Source: Solen grandis
Lineage: Eukaryota > Mollusca > Bivalvia > Adapedonta > Solenidae
Direction of reading: 5' to 3'
NCBI GenBank assembly: GCA_021229015.1
Contig: CM037781.1
Span: 35,384,759-35,448,758 of the forward strand
Length of the DNA: 64,000 nt
Shown here: one piece after another, positions 29,936 through 39,896 of the stretch
How positions within the stretch are numbered: the first letter of the stretch is position 1
Layout of the letters: the number at the start of each line of letters is the position of its first letter
Position numbers and translations under genes: made by a program
Notes under the pieces: model-generated
What the model was told of the DNA's origin: nothing
The model's database searches: none
Seen by the model: the letters and a program-made list of their open reading frames with translations, nothing else

Positions 29936-30601
29936 GTTCAATAGTGTGCGGTATAAGAGTGATATATATTCTATCATGGCCAATTCTAGTTAGCAGCAAC
30001 CCCCCCCCCCCTTTTTTTTTAAAGAAAAATCTCATTTTACGTCACTATAAAAACGTAAATGAAATGTTACATCGTCCTGGTTGAATTTTGATGTTTATCG
30101 TCCTTATATATGCAAAAAAAGCCGGTCTTAAAGCAGCTCGTTCACAAATAAATGGTCATTGACGTGCATCCTATCTACAGACGAAAGGTCACTTATAGCA
30201 ACATTCCGTGATTGTAAAGAAAAGAAAAAATGGTTTTTGTTGTTTTTTTTCAATCCTATGCAAATAATACCGTTACAGACGGTAATGAGCCTATATCTAG
30301 GATCATAAAACCTTCATTAAGATTTTCTTTTTCCATTTGCCGTCGCTGGACTGACCACTTTCACTATTTGCGCATGCGCTCACATCACAGGCTGAATATA
30401 CGAATTCGAAAACCGGAACTGGTTAATGTTATGCTGTGGAATGCGTTACGTTGTACTCCAAACTCTTGCTTCGGGCATAACATATTCTATATTTAACCGA
30501 TTTTTCCGAAGTGGCGTTTACGAAAATGTAAATTTTCAAATACAAACGCTCTGAAAAATGTCCTCAGTCGCCATCTTGAATATTTACCACTTGAGAAAAA
30601 G

Positions 30602-31927
30602 TATACCCATGTTCAAATTGAAATTCAACTCGGGTTATATTATGTAACTACGCACGCTTTTCACAAAAACCTACTTGGATCGCCTAGGGGCATCAATTAT
30701 CTCTCGGTCGATACCAGTTTTGTGTAAATCAGTCCTCTCTAGCCTCGGCTACACAACGAGAAACATTGCATACTCGTACATACTAATGATAAAATGGTTG
30801 GTAAAAAATCTGCGTTCGCCGTCCAAATACGGGCCTACATCAAAAACCGCTGTTTTCTTGGTATAGGTCCAAAAGAGATATTTCACGAAATATGCTCAAT
30901 TTATGGACCTGGTGAGCTGTCCTATGCATCGGTTACTAGGTGGTGCAAGAAGTTTGCAAGTGGAATAACATCCTTGCAAGATGCACCATGTGGCCATCGC
31001 AGAAAGACAGCAACCAGTCCCAAAATGGTAGAAAAAGTCAGAGAAATTGTATCGACAGATGCAAGATTCACTGTTAGGGAAATAGCCCGAAAGGTAGGCA
31101 TCTCAATAGGGGCAGTTCATTCAATTATAAGGAAGCACCTTAAAATGAATAAGATAACTGCGCGATGGATACCCCATTTGCTCACAGAGGAGCAGAAGCG
31201 CCTCCGCGTGAAAATGGCAAATCTTTGCTGAAAATGTACCCAAAATACAATAATCGCTCGTTTGCCAATATCTTCACAGGCGACGAGACATGGGTGCATT
31301 TCTATGAGCCCAAACAAAAGCATGAAAACAAGATATGGGTTACAAAAGACATGAAAATGCCATGTATAGCCAAACGGACAATGAGCGTCAGAAATGTTAT
31401 GTATGCAGTTTTCTTCACAAATCAAGGGCCTGCTATACAAATTGCTGTTCCGAAAGGTAAATCGGTCAATATCAAGTTCTACAGAGGGGCTGTTCTAAAA
31501 AAGTTGAAGAAATATTTCAATAGACGCAGGCCAGCGACAGTTTTGTCTGGGTCAGGTTGCTGCATGACAATGCGTCTAGCCACAAAGCGGCCATTGTTCG
31601 CGATTTTTTAAGGCAGGAAAAGGTTGTAGAGCTTCCGCACCCGCCGTATTCCCCAGACCTTGCCCCCTGTGACTACTTCCTGTTCCCGAGGCTCAAAAAG
31701 TACCTCACTGGACGAAAATACAAAACACGAAAAGATCTTGGTTCAGCCATCTTCCAGTGTCTCAAGGGTATACCCAACTGCCTTTAAAAAAATGGATCAA
31801 AAGGTTGAAACTGTGCATAGCTCACGGAGGTGAATACTTTGAAGGAATCCGATAGTTGGTTTGTGAAAATTAACAAATCCTTTCTAGATATGTTAGGAAT
31901 TACATTTCAATTTGAACATCCCTCGTA
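30602..31927 (+). mobile_element. mariner transposon, complete but inactive
   Basis: It has a typical mariner length of about 1.33 kb. The 5' inverted repeat contains ATGTTCAAATTGAAATTCAA at about 30609. The 3' repeat is its reverse complement, TTACATTTCAATTTGAACAT, ending near 31920. TA lies at both outer ends (30602-30603 and 31926-31927), as expected for mariner target duplication. It encloses one transposase pseudogene on the plus strand. Confidence 0.85.
30794..31854 (+). pseudogene. mariner transposase (DD34D), frameshifted
   Basis: The amino part (30794 to about 31220) is a paired-type helix-turn-helix DNA-binding domain: VTRWCKKFASG, then VREIARKVGISIGAVHSII. The catalytic part shows the first Asp in GDETWVHFYEP, the second in LLHDNASSHKA and the third in APCDYFLFPRL. 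Thirty-four residues separate the second and third Asp, so this is DD34D, the mariner class. The reading frame changes near 31220, near 31550 and near 31770, so no intact protein can be made. The frame ends at TAG 31852-31854. All three catalytic Asp residues survive, which points to modest decay. Confidence 0.88.
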
Positions 31928-33193
31928 ACATCAGGGTCTCTTTACTATTAAAATATAATGAGACCATGAATTAAATGATATTGATGAGCAACTGAGCATT
32001 ATGTGTAAACAGGGGATATTCTATATATATATAAAGGTCCTGGCGTAAAGTATTCTCAAGTATTCAGTCTCACCATATTGGTATTATCCAGCTTCGTACA
32101 TTAGTTAACGCGATATTTCACATCGAGCGTGGCGTAATTTGACAGGGAAGACACCAATAATTCGCAAAAATGAAAAAAAAAATCCTTGTTTCTAAACTGT
32201 TATTTTCTAATTTTTCTTAAATGTAAGGGGAAAAGAAAAAAAAACATCCATTTAATAAAAAGGTACCGAACTAATACCATTTTCATTTACGCATCTTTTA
32301 TTTTTTTTTCAAACCACCCGTTAAATCTACCAATAACTCTCAGCTAGAAGACGATGACAGATTCATATAAGCCAACATCTGCCATGCGTTCAGTGAAGGC
32401 GACCATTAGCAATTGCAATTTGGTATCCTGTTTACATTATATACACTGCGATAAAATAGGGAGGCAACTGCTCACGTTAAAGACTGTTGGGCTCACTGAA
32501 CAAACAACAGTTCTTAAAATAGTCCATGTTTGATACACTTCTTAACAATCCTATATACGGAAGTCATTTAGTTGTTATTAATGCAAAATTCACACATGAT
32601 AATTATCACAATACAGCATGCCCATATATTCCTTTTTTTTTTCTTTTTTTCTTTTTTATTTACCCACAAAATTGGCCATGTATATCAAAAAAGTGTAGGG
32701 CGCTCTATATGAAGGGGGTACAAAAATCAGGAAAAAAAGCAATTGTATCCCCAGTTACAAAACTCAGCAGACACCCTGTAATAAAATGACTACTATGAGT
32801 ATGATGATTCACTAACGACAACTGAAGACGCCATTTTGGAAATAATATTTTGACTGTTGTTGTTGGACAGTTATTATTTTTAATGTTTTCAATTACCATT
32901 GACAACTTTACATTTGAAGGGAATATATTGATGCATTCAGGAATTATATTCAATCTAAAGGTGAGGATTGTAGTCTCGTCTTCTTATGGTGGTGAGAACT
33001 GGATACTCTATGAAATTCCAGTGGCACTATAAGAAACTACTAGAGGCAGTTATAAACCCTTGTCAAGTCAAGACAGAATATAACCTGCGCTCGCTTCGAG
33101 GCATTGCCTTTTACATATTATAAATACCCGTTGATAGCTCTGTTGATGTTAGTTTAAGTCACTATTGGTTTAAAATGTGTTATTATCGGATAT
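31928..33193. other. Intergenic DNA, no gene seen
   Basis: There is no recognisable domain, exon series or clear repeat apart from T-rich runs near 32300 and 32635-32657. ORFs here are short and look random. Confidence 0.55.
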
Positions 33194-33368
33194 TAGCACA
33201 TGGCATTTTCCTCTCGTCCAATCAGATGCCAGTATTTGTTCATAGTCACCGTGGACTATAACGCGTAGTCCACACTTTTGTAAAAGATCAATAAGTGTGG
33301 ACTATGCCACCACATAACTCACACTTTTGTGACGATTTGACACTCGTGGAGGAAAATACCATGTGCTA
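33194..33368. mobile_element. MITE with TAGCACATGG termini
   Basis: TAGCACATGGCATTTTCCTC at the left end and GAGGAAAATACCATGTGCTA at the right end are 20-base inverted repeats with one mismatch. Inside, GTCCACACTTTTGT and AGTGTGGACTATG form a second inverted pair. The element directly abuts the 33370-33470 palindrome. Confidence 0.65.
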
Positions 33369-33369
33369 A

Positions 33370-33470
33370 ATAGGTTAGTTCATAGTTGCCTTTAACTACA
33401 CGACATAGTCACTCGGGCTCCGCCCTCGTGACTATATCGTGTAGTTAAAGGCAACTATGAACTAACCTAT
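33370..33470. repeat. Near-perfect 101-bp palindrome
   Basis: The arms are about 48 bases. The left arm begins ATAGGTTAGTTCATAGTTGC and the right arm ends with its exact complement. Only two or three mismatches occur, around a tiny GC-rich centre (GGGCTCCGCCC). It could extrude as a cruciform. It shares TAGGTTAG-type termini with 33891-33982 and 50665-50769. Confidence 0.85.
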
Positions 33471-33794
33471 ACTTATACTTTCGAGCAAGAAAGCAAGTTT
33501 TTATTCCCGCACCGCTGACGTAAGAGACAAACAGGTTACTTAACAGTCGGTCGCAGAAAGAAAGATCAGATTACAGGGTACAAGCTCTGGGGAAACGCCG
33601 GGAAATCTGGGCTGTGTTGCTGGACGGTGCTAGACTGGTAGGCGCATAATTTGGCAGATTCGATTGGAGTACACCCCTTTGTTCCTTGCATTGTCTATTT
33701 CACTTCTCAGTTTTGCGCAGCTTATAATTTCCTTACCGACAAGTAGTAGCGTCATAGCTTTAAGTATTTTATTCAAAGAAAATATGTATAGATG

Positions 33795-34774
33795 TGTAAT
33801 AAAATGGATATTTCATACATATTACAGTTTGCTATCTACTTCAGTTTCTGTATCAGACGTAAAATTATTTCATTTTTTAATTCTAGTCATTAGGTTAGAG
33901 TGGGTGGGGTAACTCACCGTTTATACGATTATTTTATTTGTGAGGAATTGACAGTTGTTGTATAGCCTACCACTCTAACCTATTGCGAAGAATACCACTC
34001 GTTACCACTTACGACTAGAATAATAACAAGAGCTGCTTGGGAGACACTGCGCTCGACTATTCTCAGTCCTTTATACTATAAAAAGAAGCCTTGCTGAATC
34101 TTTCAAGGGCCATATATCTGTCCAAATACATGGTAGTGTTTGCTCTTTTCTTCCCATTGCATTTATGTTGCTGAACAAGTAAACATAGCATCAAAGCACT
34201 AACATGAAGGGGAATAATTCCGTAAGAATTCATGTCAGAGTTATGGGTCTTGGACAACGGCCTACAATTATTACCCCGAAGACATTTGTGAAGTTTCAAG
34301 TAAATACTTTTGGTGGTTGAGGAGATTGAATTTGCACGCATAATCTTACCCAGGAATTTCTAAATTCAGAAAGAGGTATAATTCAAAGTGAATACCTTTG
34401 GTGGTTGTGGAGATTGAATTTGCACGCATAATCTTAACCAGGATTTCTAAGTTCACAAAGGGGAATAATTCAGTAAAAATTCATGCTAGAGTTATGGGTC
34501 TTGGTCAGTGAGCTACAATAAAGACCCCAAATAAATTTTTAAAGTTTCAAGTGAATACCTTAAGAGGTTGTGGAGATATAAGAAGGTAGAAAAAAAACTT
34601 GCACGTAAAACCTTAACTATGAATGTTACGCCGACGCCGACGCCAGGGTAAGAAGGAAAGCTCTCACTATTCTTCGAATAGCCGAGCTAAAAACGAAATA
34701 ATTTTATGTCTGATACAGAAACTGTAGATAGCAAACTGTAATGTGTATGAAATGTCTATTTCATTACATTACCC
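33795..34774. mobile_element. Inverted-repeat element with arms of about 80 bases
   Basis: The left arm at about 33795-33880 contains TACAGTTTGCTATCTAC and TTTCTGTATCAGACGTAAAA. The right arm at about 34688-34774 is its reverse complement with a few changes. The roughly 810-base interior holds internal duplications: GCACGCATAATCTTA at 34333 and 34422, and AGAGTTATGGGTCTTGG twice. It also carries a GC-rich GCCGACGCCGACGCC motif. No transposase ORF was seen. Confidence 0.6.
33891..33982. repeat. Short palindromic element with TAGGTTAGAGTGG arms
   Basis: TAGGTTAGAGTGG at 33891-33903 and CCACTCTAACCTA at 33970-33982 are perfect inverted repeats around about 66 bases. It sits just inside the left arm of the 33795-34774 element, so one is nested in the other. 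Confidence 0.6.
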
Positions 34775-35093
34775 CCGCTAGATATCTTAAATACCCTCTC
34801 TGCTCTAAATAGTGCACAAAAGGACAAATCACCAAATGGATTTAACCTTTTCCCTAGCACACTTCAAAATACAATTTAATTTAAATTTATGATATCCTGT
34901 ATACAGTAGTTAATTAACTTAGGTGTTTGATAGCCTCTTTATGACTGTGTTAGAAATACACATGCTCCTTAATATGATGAAAAATTGCACTGATAAAATA
35001 TTTTTTCACAAACAAGTGTAACTGCTGTTCCCTATACAAGCATTTTTTGAATTAAGAAAATACAGAACATTTTTTTATCGGGACATGGACAGT

Positions 35094-36088
35094 TTATTCT
35101 AGTTTCTTCTTCTGTTCCCTTTTGGTGTGGCCGGTGTCTGTTTTCTTGTGTATGTCTGCTGGCGGGGTGTGGGTCTGTCTTCCATTCTGCGGAGATAGGT
35201 GGTGAGGTTGGCTCGTAGCATGGCGAATTGTTGGGTCTGCTTGTTGATTGCGTCGGATAATGTTTGTTTTGGATTGGAGGTTGTAACGCTTGGGGGGTTT
35301 TTTTGTTTGTGTAGTTGCTTGTTGGGTGTCTGTCGTCTTCTGGGGTTGAGGAATGTATGATATTGCGGGATGTTCTGGGTCGTAGGCTGGTATAGGTGAT
35401 GCAGGGTCTCCGATTAAGAAGTCAAGAACATTTTCTTCGATATCACCAGGAAATGATGGGGGCTGTGTGGGTGTAGTGGCATGGCGCATGGGATTAGGCG
35501 GGGTGTTCAGCGTGCTGTCTAACGGTTGTGGTGTCTTTGGTGTTGTTGGCATACTCTTGAACAGTGGTGTTGCTGTATAGGTCATAGACGGTTGTTTTGA
35601 AGGCATGATAGACTTGCTTCGTGACTGTTGTGTGATGTCCGATGAGGGGTTGAGGTGTAGCAAAGAGGATGCTGGTAGGCGGCCTTTTATACTTGGAGTA
35701 GGAGAAAACGCAATCTTCACATTATCCCTTCATATTCCCTCACTATGGTTTTGTGGCAAATCTGAAATTCAATGCCCTTTTGTAGATGGTAGTGAACATT
35801 CGAATTCATAAGTATATCACTGTCTTTTAAGTTGATGTCGTTCTTTGCTGAATCCAGCATCCGATTCTGATGAGTCGGATACACATTCGGGTGTATGTGT
35901 TTCTCCAAACAAACCCTGTCAACACTTCTGAAGAGGCAAACTCGGCAATAAACATGGACAGCGATCCAGAGGCACATGATCTTTGGTAACATGGGAAACA
36001 CATTCTTCTTTTCGGCCACCATGGTGATTGGAGATGGCAAGCACATGTAGGCCCTCCCTCTCTTGCTGGAGCCGAGTAGCTGAGACAT
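35094..36088 (-). pseudogene. Post-pol zinc-finger ORF of element 1 (ORF3), broken
   Basis: The first open part (36088-35717) contains YCRVCLFRSVDRVCLEKH, a C-x2-C-x12-H finger half that matches FCTLCQFRGMTLGALEKH in ORF3 of the 57-64 kb element. The frame then shifts near 35720. The remainder (to 35094) is a Pro/Thr/Gln-rich disordered tail that ends in a Lys-rich KREQKKKLE. The ATG at about 36088 is directly preceded by a TATAACAG acceptor-like string. Its function is unknown. The position after integrase is the env or accessory position of some gypsy elements, but no signal peptide or membrane span is present. Confidence 0.65.
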
Positions 36089-36179
36089 CTGTTATATTGA
36101 TATAAAACAGAACTAAATGTATGTTTTCTAATTGTGCTAGGTGGCAGATAAAAAAAATGAAATATATATATTAGTTTCT

Positions 36180-37825
36180 CTCGCCTCTTTGAAATCCGTT
36201 TAGGGACAGTGTCACCATAAAATGGTTTCTTATTACTGTGATGAAGTATTTGATGCAGTTTTGTCATTACAATGCGATACGTAAGGTCGTTTAACTTATG
36301 GACCTTGATAAGCCGGTCTCAGTTTCTTAGAGTCACCAATCTGAAGATTTTGATTTTCTACCCAAACCTTATATCCTGGTTTGAAACTATAAAGGTTCAA
36401 TTTCTGATCATATGTTTTCGGACCCAGTTGCACTTGCTAAAAGACGCCTTCGGGCAACACTGTAAGCATGATGCATTTTTGAACGCAGTAGGTCTACATA
36501 TTCCCCATAGCTGATTATGATTTTTTTATGAGGCACAAACTGAGGAGTAAGTTGCAAGTATGAGCCAGTCCCATCTTTCTTATAAAAATGTCTATATAAG
36601 CAATCATTTTGGAGATGCAAAGAATCCTAAATAGACCAATAATATCTTGCTGTTTGGCTGCAGGTCACAACATCAGAATGTGATGGCCTTTGAGAAATTC
36701 TCAAAGCATGTATCAAAAGGTCAATATCAGAGTCTTGCGACTGTTTTTCTTTAATGTTATCTAGATCATTTTGGGAGATACATTGCCTCAATTCATTGTT
36801 TTCAGCCATGTCATTCATTTTACTTTACCTAGTTATAACTGCTCTCACCGGATTATTAAATGACATTGTTTGATATGTATCCCATCTCTACAAATCTCTT
36901 CGTACATTTTTCGCAGGGACCACACTTGAGAGACTCAAGATTATCAAGATAAGGGCACTGACGTTCTAGGGATTTGGACACCGAGAGAGGGCATCTGCAT
37001 TGGCTTGCTTATTGCCAGCTCGATATTCAATGCTGAAATCATGGGCAGAAAGAATCTCAATCCACCCGGCAATTCGTCCTTTAGGCTCTTTGAGCTTAAA
37101 AGGGAATGTTAATGACTGGTGATCACTGCGCACAAGGAAATATCTACCAAGGAGATATTGGCCATAGTATTCTACAAAATGTCTGATAGCTAGGAGTTCC
37201 ATATCAGTAATATAATAATTCCTTTCAGCTTTATTGAGTGTTCAACTGCCATCACTTATGACCCTCTCTTCTCCATTTTGAACCTTGCTAAAAAAAACCT
37301 GCTATTTGAGTCGAACTGGCATCTGTGTCAAAATTGAATTGACCACTGTCAATTGGATTTGCCATTATATCAGCACTGACTATATCAGCTTTTAAGGCTT
37401 CAAATGACTTCTGGCATTCATCACTCCAATAGAATTTGGTATTTTTATGTGTTAACTGGGTCAAAGGTCGGACAAGATCACTATATCCCTTCACAAGCCG
37501 TCTATAGTAAGAACCGAGACCAAGAATCTGTCGCATTTGAGTAACATTTGTTGGGATTGGCCATGTTTTGAATTTTACAAAGTTTTCTGGGTTGGGAAGG
37601 ACACCGGACTCAGATACTACATGACCAAGAAAATTGACTTGAGTCTACAGAAGTTGACATTTTTTCAGGTTTAAGCTTTAACCCTGCATCTTTTAACTTT
37701 TGGAGGACTTCCTCAATTCTGTCAAGGTGTTCATCAAATGATGAACCATAGATGAGGATATTGTGACGATGCATCATTACAGGTATAAATACAATCTCTG
37801 ATGAACCGACAATGAATATATTCAA
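36180..37825 (-). pseudogene. Ty3/gypsy pol remnant, integrase core deleted
   Basis: The pieces in order are: the end of the RT palm (ILIYGSSFDEHLDRIEEVLQ, about 37600-37825), the RT connection (LGSYYRRLVKGYSDLVRPL) running into RNase H (FNFDTDASS, about 37288-37536), and the RNase H end (VRSDHQSLTFPFKLKEPKGR ... NADALSRC, 36966-37202). After that come a linker and a short integrase start (LYRHFYKKDGTG). The sequence then jumps to a late integrase segment (MHHAYSVARRRLL), so the DDE core is gone. Stops and frame changes separate the pieces. It is not functional. Confidence 0.85.
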
Positions 37826-37850
37826 GGCAACCTTCCTCGCGCTACGTTAC

Positions 37851-39501
37851 ATTATCCACTGCCGTGACAATATGTAAATAAACCATGTGAGCAAATTTGG
37901 CGACCTCATTTAAAACGTCTCGAAAATTAAAACGCAATCCAAATTATTCCTGTGAAATATTCTTACTTGATTTTACTTTTACCTTATCCATAATTATGAA
38001 TACCATTTGAATGAAATAAAACTCAACTGAAATGAAAAGAAAAGCTCAAATTTAAAATCTGAAGTGAAAAAATCGGTCCTAGATCAGTGGAATTTACTGT
38101 ACTTTCCAAGGGAAGACAAGTAACTGCTGCAGAGAATCAAGTATTTACGATCTTTGAGGGGGCATACGGGGGCTGAAATCTCCCGATATTCGATCTATAA
38201 GATTATAAACGAATGTAACATACTGAAAAAAAAACCTTTTTATTACGGGACTATTTTGTGCGCCGGTCTAGGAATCTCTATGGAGGACTTGCTAACAAGC
38301 CCGTCTCATTTCAAAGGTATTTTTGCTCCATAACTCCTCAGACATAGAACTATGTTGTATGTCGTTCAAATTTTATACAACTGTCCGAATAATTGTTACA
38401 TATTGCAAGTACCTACATCATTATTCATATAATATTTATCACTATTTTTATATTTCCATAAGCTTTGCAAACATCAACTAAAATGAAATAGAATACTAGT
38501 ATTGGGTGAAAATTATCTTTTTAGAACGAAATTTAAGTCAGGGATATCATTTTTTTTTTCAATCTCTAATTTAGCCTATCCTCATTATCATAATAATGAT
38601 ATCAATTGCATTGTTTATTTTTGTTTTGTTTCCTTTTTTGTTGTTCTTTGTTGTTGTTGTTTTTTTTCTTCAGTAAAAAGTATCAACGCTTCGAAAGGCC
38701 CTCGTAGGTGTGTTTATAATATTGATTGATTTTACGTCACAAGATGGTTCCCAATGAATATGATGGTTCCCAATTACTTGATCAGTTGTTTTAATATAAT
38801 ATCTTATATATATATATACATTATTCGTACGGGATATGTGATAACCAATGAATATTTTTAAAGATATTTCTTGGTTATGATAACGCATAATTCAACTTTA
38901 CGAAATGATATTTAAATCATACTTTTTCATTGTTTTAGAGGTCATACCCTTTTTAGAATTCCACATCAGATATTTTAGATACAAATTTGTGAAACTGGTC
39001 CTTGCATGCAACGGGTAAAAGGAAAAAAAGGCCCACATGATTAAGTGACAATATGTACGTTTTCTTTGTTTGTAAATAAAATCAATTCAAATCAAATTTC
39101 CGATATTTCGGATATCTGTTTCAGATTTTCAATGCAAACTGGCCAAATCTTAAAAGGAATTTCATGAAAAGGTAAACAAGTTCATGTAAGTGTTCGAGTT
39201 TATTTTATTGAATTTTATATGGTTCCCAATTGTTTTTGCCAACAATTGCATCACATTAGTAGATGCACAACGGGTGCCAAAAGGTCGTGCACACTGTCCA
39301 CAGAACCGAAGAGTGCCAGTTCGGCCTCCGTGGTGAAACGGATTCCATGCGTCATTAAAAGCATATACATGTATTTATTATTATTTTGAAATGAAATTTT
39401 GATAGCATGCACTTACAACGTGAAAGGGCATGCACGTATTATTTTATTAGAATAAAATTACTATGCGCAGCCCTTAACAATTTTACGTCCATTATTTAAT
39501 A
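37851..39501. other. Intergenic DNA, no gene seen
   Basis: No coding domain or structured repeat was recognised. It is AT-rich, with T-rich runs near 38550 and 38635-38670. The missing 5' part of element 1 would be expected here but cannot be seen. Confidence 0.5.
39443..39448 (-). terminator. Candidate poly(A) signal for CTBS
   Basis: AATAAA on the minus strand lies about 450 bases after the CTBS stop codon. If used, the SINE-B copy at 39502-39801 would lie inside the 3' UTR. Another AATAAA lies near 39371-39376. The assignment is tentative. Confidence 0.3.
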
Positions 39502-39801
39502 CAGATCTCCTTGGCCGAGTGCTTAGAGCGTCCGCCTCCGAATCGGGATGTCGTGGGTTCGACATACATAAAGACGGTACTTGTATAGCTCCCGTGATCG
39601 GCGCTCAGCATAAAGGGGCAATTCAAGGACTGGATGGCCCGGTGTCAAGATAATGTGACTGGGTGTGGTACCATGTCATTTGTCTACGGCATGATATTAC
39701 AGTGTGACACACTATATCTGTCTCAAGTAGACACCAAACGACGATGCAGGAGACGATTTGGCAGGGCATTAAACCCAATAAACAAACATTCAAACAAATA
39801 A
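39502..39801 (+). mobile_element. Complete SINE, family B, next to the CTBS stop
   Basis: The head has A-box-like TTGGCCGAGTGCTTAGAGCG and B-box-like GGGTTCGACATAC. The body carries GGCCCGGTGTCAAGATAATG, and the tail GCATTAAACCCAATAAACAA. A 9-base candidate target duplication, TATTTAATA, lies at 39493-39501 and 39802-39810. It is antisense to CTBS and starts about 95 bases after the CTBS stop. Confidence 0.78.
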
Positions 39802-39896
39802 TATTTAATAGCATTTCAACGAAGACACTTGAATTTACCTCATTGTCTGTCTGATATGTAAACAAACTGAATTCTTAACTAACTTTCTTGCCAATC

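Larger units (their letters stand above)
25102..30601. other. Gene-free, SINE-rich intergenic DNA
   Basis: I recognised no exon or protein domain here. The recognisable content is listed separately: SINE-B copies, a hairpin near 26126-26179, a MITE at 28541-28750, a CA microsatellite and a 100-N gap. ORFs in the stretch are short and low in complexity. Confidence 0.6.
35094..37850 (-). mobile_element. Decayed Ty3/gypsy element (element 1)
   Basis: Read on the minus strand, the order is reverse transcriptase palm, connection, RNase H, integrase remnants and then a downstream zinc-finger ORF. The layout matches the longer element at 57456-64000. The 5' half of pol, gag and both LTRs were not found, and the integrase catalytic core is missing. 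Confidence 0.8.

Noticed and set aside
29832..30035. 67-residue minus-strand ORF
   Set aside because: Half of it is undetermined residues from the assembly gap.
35717..36088. Host C2H2 transcription factor
   Set aside because: The finger is followed by a frameshift, lies directly after gypsy pol remnants on the same strand, and matches the equivalent ORF of a second gypsy element.
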